Assembly: GCA_922989275.2 (NCBI GenBank)
Contig: OV277858.1
Location: 102,782,794-102,846,793, forward strand
DNA: 64,000 bases
Reading direction: 5' to 3'
DNA from: Gari tellinella
Taxonomy: Eukaryota > Mollusca > Bivalvia > Cardiida > Psammobiidae
The position numbers were made by a program, and so were the translations under genes. The notes under the pieces were generated by a model, which saw only the letters and a program-made list of their open reading frames with translations, was not told the DNA's origin and did no database searches. This document shows positions 1 to 9,850 of this stretch, in pieces; position 1 is the stretch's first letter, and each line of letters starts with the position of its first letter.

Positions 1-393
1 TTTTACAGATTGAGGCAATAATTATATATGATGCCAAATTCCCGCCCAAAAAAAGGGGAATGCAAGGTTGACTGAGTATCACATGTATTTTCACTATGGT
101 GAACCAGACTTACATAACTGTATGATCACTCCTTCAAGATAATTGTGAATCATTAGAACAGGTTTGCCAAGCATTCAGTCATGTTTCGTCACAAATTGGT
201 AAACCCTGGAACTCAAGAAGGCAGCCGTGCCAAAATAGTTAAATATACACACATCACTGTTGTAAGACACAACAATTACGCAATAATGAGTAAAGCATGT
301 TTTTATTAACAAATATACAAGTCTTGAACCCTTTTCTCCACAACAGCGCCGTAATGTGCCTCTACAATAAGGCTTTATGCTAAATATTTTTCT
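1..393. other. Unannotated AT-rich stretch
   Basis: I see no gene, repeat family or palindrome here that I can name. It ends where a TTAA-bounded class A MITE end begins. Confidence 0.5.
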
Positions 394-447
394 TTAACCC
401 TTTACCCCGATAACCTGTCTAGTTTTGAAGACAGATGACCACTATAG
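394..447. mobile_element. Class A MITE, left-end fragment
   Basis: TTAA at 394-397 starts the class A end (TTAACCCTTTACCCC) and the adjoining TTTTGAAGACAG arm. The A core is missing: at 448 the sequence switches to unrelated palindromes, so only one arm of the element survives. Confidence 0.65.
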
Positions 448-512
448 CAGGACAAAAAGAAATGCACAGTTCTGTTTTAGTAAAACAGAACTGTGCATTT
501 CTTTTTGTCCTG
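448..512. repeat. Perfect 65-bp palindrome
   Basis: Arms 448-479 and 481-512 are perfect reverse complements (32 bp each) around a single G at 480. The arm includes AAATGCACAGTTCTG. Its last two bases are also the first two of the next palindrome. Confidence 0.9.
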
Positions 513-619
513 ACAAATGAAGATCTTTAAATACAAGTGACTGCTTAATGCAGGATAAAGGTAAATTACCTTTATCCTGCATTAAGCAGTCACTTGTATT
601 TAAAGATCTTCATTTGTCA
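511..619. repeat. Perfect 109-bp palindrome
   Basis: Arms 511-564 and 566-619 are perfect reverse complements (54 bp each) around a single A at 565. The arm contains GTGACTGCTTAATGCAGGAT, the core motif seen in several TA-bounded hairpin MITEs of this window (for example near 47985 and 59360). Confidence 0.92.
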
Positions 620-652
620 TTAGTTGTTTGTCATGCAACAGGAGATGTATAC

Positions 653-838
653 CAGGGCTCCAGATAAGGGGAAGTAATTTGAACAAATCGAACATTTTCT
701 CACTCATACAGCACCAAATCCTATGGTGTAACTACTCATTAGAATTGTCTCTTTGACACAATTCTAATGAGTAGTGACACCATAGGGTTTAAAGCAGAAA
801 TAAAGAGTTTAGATTTTTGAAATCTAGCTGGAGCCCTG
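653..838. mobile_element. Class D hAT-like hairpin MITE
   Basis: The ends are CAGGGCTCCAGATAAG and GCTGGAGCCCTG. The centre is a palindrome built on CTACTCATTAGAATTGTCTC. The flanks share GTATAC (647-652 and 838-843), one base of which overlaps the terminal G. The element is too short to code for transposase. Confidence 0.85.
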
Positions 839-1091
839 TATACTTGTAAAATCATTTGAATCTTTGTGATTGGATTCAATGTTTCCCCCATCTTCCCCAA
901 ACCTGCATATTGTGAATCTGCTCTTGCAGAAAGACTTAGTTGTAACAAAGCTGCACAATTTTCATAATTTCTATACCTCCCTGTCCAAACACTGATAAAA
1001 GCTCATTCATTTTGTTGTCTAATGAAATATTCATACAGCCAGCATCTAAAGCCTAGCACAGCAAACAAGGCAAACAAGATTGCAGTCCCTC

Positions 1092-1492
1092 ACAGTAAAA
1101 CCTCTCCATTACAACAAAGGCTCCAGATATGAGGGAGTATAAATTGCACAAATCCAACATTTTCTCACTCATTTCAGCACCAAATCCTATAGTGTTACTA
1201 CTCATTAGAATCGTCTCTTTGAGATGACTCTATTATGAGTTAAGTAAGACCATAGGGTTTAAAGCAGAAATAAAGATTTTAGTTTTTGAAATACTCCCCT
1301 TATCTGGAGCCCTGATTACAACCAACAAAGTCTAATTGATGGTATAAAAGACAGGTAACAGCTTAAAGCAAGGTGACAGTAAAACAGAAAACTCTTGTTG
1401 TTTTAACTATCCCCTTGCTCTAAGCAGTCATTTGTTGTAAACACCTCATAATTAAAACAACTTGGTGGTGGGAATAGTGGGTTTTTACTACC
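1092..1492. mobile_element. Class F TA-type MITE, interrupted
   Basis: It begins CAGTAAAACCTCTCCATTAC and ends near a GTTTTTACTA terminus. The core holds TTAAAGCAAGGTGACAGTAAAAC and its degraded complement. A class D MITE sits inside it at 1116-1314. Confidence 0.75.
1116..1314. mobile_element. Class D hAT-like MITE inside class F
   Basis: It is flanked by an exact 8-bp duplication, ATTACAAC, at 1108-1115 and 1315-1322. Removing the element and one copy restores a normal class F end. An 8-bp target duplication with CAGGG/CCCTG ends is the signature of hAT transposons. Its left end is degraded (AAAGGCTCC). Confidence 0.9.
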
Positions 1493-1674
1493 AGGTTCTA
1501 ATTATTTCCTAGAGACAACAGTGAATTTTGAACAAACATTTGTAGAGCAGCTAACACTGATAAGGTGACCCATTATGCTGGTTCAATACTAGACGTTTCT
1601 AACTCTAAGTAACTTACATCTCAGAGATACAGACCCACAGTCTCCCAATAATGCCAATATCCCATAGCAAATGC

Positions 1675-1925
1675 TTATCCCATTACCCTATAGCCTGTTT
1701 CTAGTTTGGAAGACAGGTGACCACTTAAAGCTGGTTAAAAGTAAAGCAGAATGTACCTTAAGGCACATTCTACTTTACTTTCAGTTTGCTTAAGCTACCA
1801 TCTGCAAGGAAGAAGAAACTATTTCTTATTTTGCATATTCATAAATATTTTCTGTGGCTTTCTTTTGTTCAGTAGAGGAATAATTATAAAGTGTAAAAAT
1901 GTGTATTTAGGATGTAATGTGTTAA
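1675..1925. mobile_element. Class A MITE
   Basis: It starts with a mutated TTAT and the A end CCCATTACCCTATAG, followed by the AAAGCWGGTT core palindrome, the AAATATTTTCT arm and a terminal TTAA at 1922-1925. The A right arm resumes after 1925, so this copy appears to be inserted at the TTAA in the centre of another A core. Confidence 0.75.
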
Positions 1926-2076
1926 GGCCCATTCTGCTTTAAGCTACCATCAGCTTGGATACAGAAATAAAATGTCTTTTGGTACCAGTTCATAACTGTA
2001 TAAATTGGAACTAATTTCTTCATTAGAGGAATAACTTAAATGAGCTAAAAGACACTTCTATGGGGGAAAGGGTTAA
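1922..2076. mobile_element. Class A MITE, right half
   Basis: It runs from the core centre (TTAAGGCCCATTCTGC) through the arm GGAACTAATTTCTTC to the end GGGGGAAAGGGTTAA. The left half is not clearly recognisable before 1675. Confidence 0.65.
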
Positions 2077-2185
2077 GTGTTTGCGTTATATCAATACAAT
2101 ATTGAAAGTTTTAAACAGTATGAAATATTTGTAGCCGTTAACATTCGAGAAAGCTATTCCAGCATTATAAGCTACTGTAAACAAC

Positions 2186-2975
2186 TAATCACAAATCAAT
2201 AACAATATGCCACTCTACACATGGACAACTGTCAACAAAGGGTATGTGTGGAGCCGAGACCTCAATCACATAGACAATTGTCAACAAAGTATGTGTGTGC
2301 AGCCAAGACTTCAATCACAAAGAAAATAACAATATGCCACTCTACACATGGACAACTGTCAACAAAGGGTATGTGTGCAGCCGAGACCTCAATCACATAG
2401 ACAATTGTCAACAAAGTATGTGTGTGCAGCCAAGACTTCAATCACATTGACAATAACATTATGCCACTCTACACATGGACAACTGTCAACAAAGGGTATG
2501 TGTGCAGCCGAGACCTCAATCACATAGACAATTGTCAACAAAGTATGTGTGTGCAGCCAAGACTTCAATCACATAGACAATAACAATATGCCAGTCAACA
2601 CACATGGACAACTGTCAACAAAGGGTATGTGTGCAGCCGAGACCTCAATCACATAGACAATTGTCAACAAAGTGTGCGTGTGCAGCCAAGACTTCAATCA
2701 CATAGACAATAACAATATGCCAGTCTACACACATGGACAACTGTCAACAAAGGGTATGTGTGCAGCCGAGACCTCAATCACATAGACAATTGTCAACAAA
2801 GTGTGTGTGTGCAGCCAAGACTTCAATCACATAGACAATAACAGTATGCCAGTCTACACATGGAGGAGCATATACCTCAATCACATAGACAATAACAATA
2901 TGCCAGTCTACACATGGACAACTTTAAATAAAGGGTATGTGTGCAGCCGAGACATCAATCACATAGAAAAGATGC
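2186..2975. repeat. 127-129 bp tandem array
   Basis: At least five full units and one partial. The word ATGCC recurs at 2207, 2334, 2461, 2588, 2717 and 2846, giving steps of 127, 127, 127, 129 and 129. Each unit is itself a dimer of two related halves of about 63 bp, both carrying a GTGCAGCCRAGAC-type block and TCAATCACATAGACAA. The ORF at 2801-3007 reads through it and is not a gene. Confidence 0.9.
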
Positions 2976-3083
2976 TGGAAGTAGAACTTGCCTGCCACCC
3001 TTGGTAAAGTTCTCACTCTGCAAGCATGACAGTAATATTTGCACCCTAATACAGTGATTGAAACATATGTACATGTATTATAT

Positions 3084-3292
3084 CAGGGCTCAAGATAAGA
3101 GGGAGTAAACTGTACAATCCAACATTTTCTCACTCTAATCAGCACCAAATCCTATGGTGTTACTGCTCATTAGAATCATCTCAAAGAGACAATTCTAATG
3201 AGGAGTAACACCATAGGGTTTGGTGTTGATGTGAGTGAGAAAATGTTATTAAAGATTATAAGTATAAGAAATAAAGATATCTGGTGCTCTCT
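3084..3292. mobile_element. Class D hAT-like MITE
   Basis: Left end CAGGGCTCAAGATAAG, central ACTGCTCATTAGAATCATCTC palindrome, degraded right end ATCTGGTGCTCT. Confidence 0.75.
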
Positions 3293-3322
3293 TAGCTCTC
3301 TTTTAGGTTGAGTTTTCGGTGT

Positions 3323-3578
3323 TTAACTCATTATCCCCTGAAATTTCCGTCGGGCAATTCAAGTTTGCAATAAAGTCTGGTCCATTTTAGACTATTTAGG
3401 GTTGTTTCTTATAATATTTTACAGGATGACAAACAGTAAAGACCCTGATCAGAGGGCTCCTGCAGGAGCCCTCTGATAAGGGACTTCACTGTTTGCATAG
3501 GACAAGTGTATTCTACACAGGTACACTTCTGGTAAAAGACATATACATTGTATGCGTCACTTGGGCTCAATGAGTTAA
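3323..3578. mobile_element. Class C TTAA hairpin MITE
   Basis: TTAA is present at both ends (3323-3326 and 3575-3578). Inner ends are CTCATTATCCCC and GGGCTCAATGAG. The centre is a palindrome containing GACCCTGATCAGAGGGCTCC and its complement. The 81-aa minus-strand ORF at 3409-3654 is a by-product of the hairpin. Confidence 0.85.
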
Positions 3579-4147
3579 GGCAGATGGCTGCAAGATGAAA
3601 GTTAAGCAAAAAGCTCCTAAAGAAGCTTTCTGCTTTACTTTCAAATTGCATCAAGCTGTCACCTGTCTCTAAAATTGTGCATTAATATTCTTTTTAGTGG
3701 TCATAATCATATAAGAGAGGTTTAACTGTATATATCATTCAATTTTGCAAACAGTGAATGCCAGTTCAGAGGGCTCCTGAACAGGGTCTTCACTGTTTGT
3801 CATATCTGTAATTTTAGTGGAGGAGACTCCATTGGAGGGGAAACATCTAGACCCAGACATAGAAATATGTATAACCTTATAATTAAAGTCCCCAAGCAAA
3901 TGGGCTACAGGTGAGCTTTAACGCCCTCTGGCAGATTGATCTGTCTACCAATTTCTCCAACAGAGATTAGAATTCTCCATTTCAAATGAAATAACATCCT
4001 TCTTCAACAGCCCTTAGGCTGTTCTTCCTTTGTTACAAACAGTTGCATTAGGTGTTTTGTCATGGTTGTACCTGTTCGAGAAATTGTCCCATTGATTGGT
4101 ATCACCAATATACAGTCAATCTTGTACTAAGCCATCACTCAATAGAA

Positions 4148-4335
4148 GACCATTAGGCTCCAGATAAGGGGAGCATTTTGAAAACTAAAATCTTTATGCC
4201 TGCCTAAAACCCTATGGTGTTACTAATTGAAGAGACAATTCTAATGAGTAGTTACACCATAGGGTTTCGTTAAACATAGAAGGAAAAATTGTTAAAAGTA
4301 TTCAATTTACTCCCTCTTAGATCTGGGGCCCTGGA
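4148..4335. mobile_element. Class D hAT-like MITE, diverged
   Basis: Left end TTAGGCTCCAGATAAGG, centre AACCCTATGGTGTTACTA with its complement, right end GATCTGGGGCCCTGG. Confidence 0.75.
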
Positions 4336-4574
4336 AGAAACTTGGTTAATCTTTAAGATTGTTAATTCATTAATTAAAGCAGAAAATTTTGTATGATCCA
4401 GCTTTCTGTATTAAGCAGTCACCTGTGTCTTTAGAGACATCTATGCTAATTGAATTAGTGTTGGCTTAATACAAGGCTGACTGTACTAGCTGCACAATAT
4501 TGAATGACATTATGTAACTTTCACCCTTCACTAGACCAGCACAATCTACTGGGTATCTAAATTAAAATATCTGT

Positions 4575-5086
4575 CATAATAGTGTTTCTTTCCTGATTAC
4601 AAGCCTTTAACTCCATAAATATGCCATTTTACACCTCTTATTTCTATCTCAATAAAGTGTTTCTCTCCTGATTTAGCCTTAAACCCATTACTCCATAAAT
4701 ATGCCATTTTACACCTCTAATTTCTATCTCAATAATGTGTTTCTCTCCTGATTTAGCCTTTAACCCATTACTCCATAAATATGCCATTTTACACCTCTAA
4801 TTTCTGTCTCAATAAAGTGTTTCTCTCCTGATTTAGCCTTTAACCCATTACTCCATAAATATGCCATTTTACACCTCTAATTTCTATCTCAATAATGTGT
4901 TTCTCTCCTGATTTAGCCTTTAACCCATTACTCCATAAATATGCCATTTTACACCTCTAATTTCTGTCTCAATAAAGTGTTTCTCTCCTGATTTAGCCTT
5001 AAACCAATTACTCCATAAATATGCCATTTTACACCTCTAATTTCTGTCTCAATAAAGTGTTTCTCTCCTGATTTAGTCATTAACCA
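4575..5086. repeat. 80-bp tandem array, left part
   Basis: About six units with a strict 80-bp period (CCATTA at 4685, 4765 and so on). The unit starts TTTAACCCATTACTCCATAA and includes TGCCATTTTACACCTCTAAT. Those roughly 50 bp match the end of the class A MITE right arm, so the satellite seems to derive from a MITE end. The array resumes at 8167 after an inserted element. Confidence 0.92.
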
Positions 5087-5098
5087 CCCCTGCGAAAC

Positions 5099-5450
5099 CA
5101 AGTTCTTGATTTTAAGAACTGTTCTTGAACTGTTCTTAACTAAAAATGTACTGTGTTCTTGAACTTCAGTTCTTGAACTGTTCTTGAAAAGTTCAAGAAC
5201 AGTTTCAAGAGCAGTTCAAGAACAAAAGTGTTCTTAAAATATTCTTAATGTGGTCTTGACAAGATTTAAGAACGTTTTATAGACAATTCAAGAACAGATG
5301 TGTTCTTAAAATGCTCTTAATGTGTTCTTGACAAGATTTAAGAACATTTTAAGAACAGTTCAAGAACAGATGTGTTCTTAAATGCTCTTAATGCGTTCTT
5401 GATTATATTAAAGAACATTTTAAGAACAGTTCAAGAACAGACAAAGGGGA
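5099..5450. repeat. GTTCTTGAAC-rich subterminal array, left
   Basis: Many copies of GTTCTTGAAC, its complement GTTCAAGAAC and variants such as GTTCTTAAAA and GATTTAAGAAC lie at short irregular spacings. TTCTTGAA is a palindrome, so the array can fold in many registers. Confidence 0.85.
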
Positions 5451-5698
5451 ATAACTCAAAACATGTTGATGCCAATTAGTTATAACCCTTTTAAATGGCA
5501 CTTTCTCTCATCAAACTCTGTTCATATATGAAATTTCATTCCCTTAGCATCAGTAGAACTTAGTTATCTGCAGGCTAAGAACAAATGACAAAGGGAAATA
5601 ACTCCCTAAATATTGATCCAAGAGTTATGACCCTTGCAAATGGCACTTCCTCGGATCAAGTTCTTTCCAAACATGAAATTTCATTTCCCTAGCATCAG
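5441..5698. repeat. Two direct copies of a ~110-bp mollusc-type repeat
   Basis: Copies at 5441-5551 and 5588-5698 share ACAAAGGGRAATAACTC, RTTATRACCC, AAATGGCACTT and ATGAAATTTCATTYCC. Similar AAGGGAGATAACTC words recur at about 27835, 33580 and 37740. Confidence 0.7.
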
Positions 5699-5786
5699 CT
5701 AAGAATTGGAGACATCTTCTGTACAAAAAGTGCGACAGACAAGACTATCTGTAATGTGTGCTATAATTGTAAGTTTCACAAAACAG

Positions 5787-6980
5787 TAGGGATGCGCAAT
5801 AAAACCGATTTACCGGTTTATTGCAATTCGTTCTGAAAACAATAAAAACCGGTTCGTTGCCGCAATAAACCGGTTTTTTTCCTATATGATGAATTGATTC
5901 AATTTGCTTTGTCTCGCGCCTGAAAATGTTCATAATCTTGTTTTCTTGGAGCTTTATAAGCCGCTTACAGAGAACAGGAAGTATCCGTTGTTGTTTTCAG
6001 CACATGGTATGGTATAAATCGCTGACGAATCAGCGTATATCCCAGATTTAACATCTTTATAAAAATCAGAAGAAAAAAAATATTTCTGAATTTAAAACGT
6101 ATAGTTTCCGATAGAATCTAGATATTTATCAAATACTGACCAGTGTTGGTTATTTTAGAAACGTTTTCTATATTTTCAAAATGTTATAAGAAATTTATCT
6201 GATACTGTCAACTGGCTCCGTTTTATACCATACCCTGTCTGTTATCATTGGAAACCATCATGGCGGACAATTTCATAACGTTGAAAAAAAACGAAGGGAA
6301 AATCGGCAGTGTGGGCCGATGTCGGTATTCAAAAGAACACATCAACGAACAAAATAATTGAAAATAGTGCCATTTGTCTGAAATGCAATGCAGTTGAGAA
6401 ATCTAGGCGGTACGACAAATTTGACTTCGCATATTCGCCATCATTTCCCGAATATAAGTTTGACTACTGGTGCAACTGGCAGTTCAGCGGCGGGGGGCAG
6501 TGAGTGTCTCTCTTGTTTTCAGAGCGCTCATTGTCACAAGAACGGATTGGATTCAAGTTCATGTAGTTCATGGATGTCATGTAGTTTCGAAGCCAAATAT
6601 GGCATTCACCATATAAACATACGTTTCTTAGGCTCTTTTGAAAGCGTTTTCTCGGATTTTACAAACCCTTTTTAGGGATTTAACTCATTTTGAATAAAAA
6701 GTTTCATTAAACCAACCACAGTAGCTAGCATAACAGTTCTACTATTCCACAAATGTTTGGATACTGTTTCTAGTCAAGCTGTTGGAGATTAAAAGTTAAA
6801 TGGATGTAATAGATCATTGTTAATTGTTGCATCTCCAAGATAACATCCAGATTTCAACACCCATATACACTTTTTAAGTTCACTTTATTAACATGCAATA
6901 TATTGCAATACGTATTGCAATACGGTGATCGAGTATCGCAATATATTGCAATACGAAATTTCTGGCAATACCCATCCCTA
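5787..6980. mobile_element. hAT transposon, non-autonomous, 1.19 kb
   Basis: The ends are TAGGGATG and CATCCCTA. They are flanked by a perfect 8-bp duplication, CAAAACAG (5779-5786 and 6981-6988). TAGGGATG ends with 8-bp duplications are typical of hAT elements. Subterminal sequence is AT-rich, with ACCGGTTTATTGC on the left and repeated GCAATAYATTGCAATACG on the right. It carries a broken BED finger and lacks the rest of a transposase. Confidence 0.9.
6250..6520 (+). pseudogene. BED zinc-finger remnant of a hAT transposase
   Basis: The frame through 6309 reads VWADVGI, then AICLKCNA (the C-x2-C pair). The +1 frame from 6388 continues with LRNLGGTTNLTSHIRHHF, the conserved glycine-threonine stretch and histidines of a BED finger. 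The two halves lie in different frames, so a frameshift near 6385 breaks the domain. BED fingers bind DNA at the N-terminus of many hAT transposases. The catalytic and dimerisation parts are absent downstream. Confidence 0.75.
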
Positions 6981-7164
6981 CAAAACAGTGAATATTATGA
7001 TACACACAGGACACCTGATATTCAGTCATCAAGGGCACAGATTAAAAGTTTTCTGTTTATCTATACTTTAAAATGTGAATATGGCCAAACTTAAAGACTC
7101 CAAACCAGTTCAAACTCCTGAAAATAGGTTTATGGTAAGTTACATAACTTACATTTTTACATTT

Positions 7165-7560
7165 TTATCATGAGCATAATATCTGAATCTGAATCTGATT
7201 AAATACAGTGCAGGGCCTGTTACGGCATTTATGCACCGGGAAATGAGAGAGGGGTGCTTTAGTAGCACTGTTGGAGAGCTGACTTAAAGCTCTCCACACT
7301 GTCTGCACATACAATGTCTTCTTCAAGCTGGTTCCACTCTACAGTGGTTCTATAAAAGAAAGAGGTTTTTTGCAGTTGGTCACTATGGCCATGTTGTACC
7401 TGAAAACACTTGCTGTTATTATTGGCGGATCGGTCTACAATGTTTTTAGCTGTGAAGTCAGTGAATTTTTTAGGTTTGATCTGTCGTTTTTGTCTAACTG
7501 GGGTGAGGTAATTTGCATGTGGTAAAGCTGGTAAGAGTCCTTCTGTTAATGGTTCTTGAT
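7165..7560 (-). pseudogene. 3' end of a non-LTR retrotransposon
   Basis: The minus strand is open for about 95 codons from above 7540 to a stop at 7259-7261. It includes SFFYRTTVEWNQLEEDIV and ends SVESFKSALQQCY. This resembles the conserved reverse-transcriptase C-terminus of jockey/CR1-like LINEs (SFFPRTI..WN.LP..IV...S...FKS.L). Past the stop is a short 3' region ending in repeats of the GATTCA type (about 7185-7200). The copy is truncated at its 5' end. Confidence 0.75.
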
Positions 7561-7784
7561 ATATTTTTGATATTTACATGAAACAACTAAAAGCATGTAG
7601 TACCCCACCCACTAGTAGTTTACTATGACACAAGTATTATTACACATGATTTGTATGCCTTTGCAAGCAAAGTACTAATGCCAGTTTAGAAAACAGTTAA
7701 AAGTATTTCTGTTTTTTTAGCTTATTAGTTTTTAACTTGACTTTGTTTTAATTTGGAAATATGATGTTAAGGAACGTTGAAGGA

Positions 7785-8155
7785 TAATATGTTCTTGAAC
7801 ATTTCAAGAAATGTTCTTGAACATGTTCTTGAACATTTCAAGAACTATGTTCTTGAACAGTTCAAGAACTGTGCTTAAACAGTTCTTGAACATTAAATGA
7901 GACAATGTTCTTGAATTCCTCATGCTCAAGAACAGTTCTTGAACCATATGAATCAAGAATTGTTCTTGAAATAACAGTTCTTGAACTGTTCATGAACTGT
8001 TCATGAACAAATAGTTCTTGAACTGTTCTTGAACAAAAAGTTCTTAAAAAGTTGTCTAATTTAACGTTCAAGAACAGTTCTTGAACTGTTTAAGCACAGT
8101 TCAAGAACAATTCTCGAACATAATTCCAGAACAGTTCAGGAACATTTCTTGAAAT
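7785..8155. repeat. GTTCTTGAAC-rich subterminal array, right
   Basis: This is the counterpart of the left array. It has many GTTCTTGAAC/GTTCAAGAAC words in both orientations, often joined as TGTTCTTGAACTGTTCTTGA. The minus-strand ORF at 7862-8071 (repeated FxxSRTVxE) is a translation of the repeat. Confidence 0.85.
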
Positions 8156-8166
8156 TTTCGCAGGGG

Positions 8167-8845
8167 CAATTACTCCATAAATATGCCATTTTACACCTCT
8201 TATTTCTATTTCAATAAAGTGTTTCTCTCCTGATTTGGCCTTTAACCCATTACTCCATAAATATGCCATTTTACACCTCTAATTTCTGTCTCAATAAAGT
8301 GTTTCTCTCCTGATTTAGCCTTAAACCCATTACTCCATAAATATGCCATTTTACACCTCTAATTTCTGTCTCAATAAAGTGTTTCTCTCCTGATTTAGCC
8401 TTAAACCAATTACTCCATAAATATGCCATTTTACACCTCTAATTTCTGTCTCAATAAAGTGTTTCTCTCCTGATTTAGCCTTTAACCCATTACTCCATAA
8501 ATATGCCATTTTACACCTTTAATTTCTGTCTCAATAAAGTGTTTCTCTCCTGATTTAGTCTTAAACCCATTACTCCATAAATATGCCATTTTACACCTCT
8601 AATTTCTGTCTCAATAAAGTGTTTCTCTCCTGATTTAGCCTTTAACCCATTACTCCATAAATATGCCATTTTACACCTCTAATTTCTGTCTCAATAAAGT
8701 GTTTCTCTCCTGATTTAGCCTTTAACCCATTACTCCATAAATATGCCATTTTGCACCTCTAATTTCTGTCTCAATAATGTGTTACTCTTCTGATTTAGCC
8801 TTTAACCCATTACTCCATAAATATGCCATTTTACATCTCTTAATT
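8167..8845. repeat. 80-bp tandem array, right part
   Basis: About eight further 80-bp units continue the array at 4575-5086, resuming at CAATTACTCCATAAATATGCC. Two sub-variants (AATAATGTGT and AATAAAGTGT) are mixed in both halves. Confidence 0.92.
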
Positions 8846-8939
8846 ATTTCTCCACATATGTTACAAAGGAAAGCTTTATTAAGTCCCCACCTTAAGGAAG
8901 TCCTGTACATGTACATTTCATGTGTTTCAAGAAGGTAGG

Positions 8940-9136
8940 TTAAAGCGGGTTGAAAGTAAAGCAGAATGCTCCCGTAGAAGCATTCTGCTTTACATTCAAC
9001 CTGCTTTCAATGGTAACCTGTATTCTGATGCTCTTTATCTGGACATAATTATAAGCAGAAGCATATTGAACCTGTAATACATGAGGAGTTTACAGGTAGA
9101 TGCATCAAAAGGTGCATCTATGGGGTAGAAGGTTAA
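8940..9136. mobile_element. Class A MITE lacking its left arm
   Basis: It starts at the internal TTAA next to the core (TTAAAGCGGGTTGAAAG), has a complete core palindrome and right arm, and ends TTAA at 9133-9136. Confidence 0.75.
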
Positions 9137-9466
9137 CCTAAGAAATCATTAATGTATGTTATAAGTAAATAGACTTTAGGTCAGTAACCTCAGCAGACTT
9201 CTAGACTGCATTTTCTTCCTTGATCAAGCTTTTATCAGAAGAACATTATGGGCGGAATAATGCATTAACCTGAAAAATTATTCACAGACAAAGAGTAACT
9301 TGGCACCTCCTATGGATGCCAACTGTTTGAGACTCAGATATTTACAATGGCAGATCAATCAACTCAGAAAATCGCTGTAGATGAATTTTCGACTAACAGA
9401 TATAAGCACCCGAATGGAATCACTTCCGAATTTTTTCCCTCATTATAAACCTTAAAATTTTCAACC

Positions 9467-9684
9467 CATACTCTTTACATGCTTGGTAATTTTTTTCGTC
9501 TGCAACAATTATTGTAGTCTGCTATTGTTCTAAAAATAGATTTTTCTAAATTTCCTTCAAAACATGGTCAGAATGTCAAACAGATTGGATCCTGATCAGA
9601 TGAGACGCGGCGTCTCATCTGGATCCAAACTGTTTGCACAATCACTGTGTTGGATATATCCGCTGCTAGCATGCAAAGAGCTAA
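9467..9684. mobile_element. Class B hairpin MITE
   Basis: The ends are ACTCTTTACATGCTTGG and GCTAGCATGCAAAGAGCTAA (mutated TTAA). The core palindrome has GGATCCTGATCAGATGAGAC and its partner up to ATCTGGATCC at about 9578-9640. Confidence 0.75.
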
Positions 9685-9755
9685 AGTCCATCCTTCCTTC
9701 TCATCTTCTATGATGCTTGTACCCTGCCCTGACTCTAGTCTACCATGTCTTGATA

Positions 9756-9850
9756 CAGGGCTCCAGATAAGAGGGAGTACTTAACATATCCAACATTTAC
9801 TCACTTATTTCAGCACCAAATCCCAAGGTGTTACTACTGTTTGAAACAAC
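9756..9850. mobile_element. Class D MITE, left half only
   Basis: CAGGGCTCCAGATAAGAGG at the left, then the usual arm to CAAATCCCAAGGTGTTACTA. The core and right half are missing. It is followed by an F-like core remnant at 9855-9935. Confidence 0.7.

Larger units (their letters stand above)
5087..8166. mobile_element. 3.08-kb inverted-repeat element in the 80-bp array
   Basis: The ends are CCCCTGCGAAA (5087-5097) and TTTCGCAGGGG (8156-8166). The 80-bp array continues on both sides in the right phase, showing insertion into the array. Only CA could be a target duplication, which is not diagnostic. Just inside both ends lie dense runs of GTTCTTGAAC and its complement. The inside holds a two-unit mollusc-type repeat, a nested hAT and a LINE 3' end. 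I see no transposase that would belong to this element, and its superfamily is unknown. Confidence 0.8.

Noticed and set aside
2186..2975. CRISPR-like direct repeats
   Set aside because: Units are contiguous, with no unique spacers and no cas genes. This is a eukaryotic tandem repeat.
7079..7133. Possible small exon MAKLKDSKPVQTPENRFM with a GTAAGT donor
   Set aside because: It lies inside a transposon, has no recognisable homologue and no second exon.
5087..8166. 3.08-kb element as a hAT or piggyBac element
   Set aside because: No 8-bp or TTAA duplication flanks the CCCCTGCGAAA ends. The BED remnant inside belongs to the nested hAT with its own duplication.
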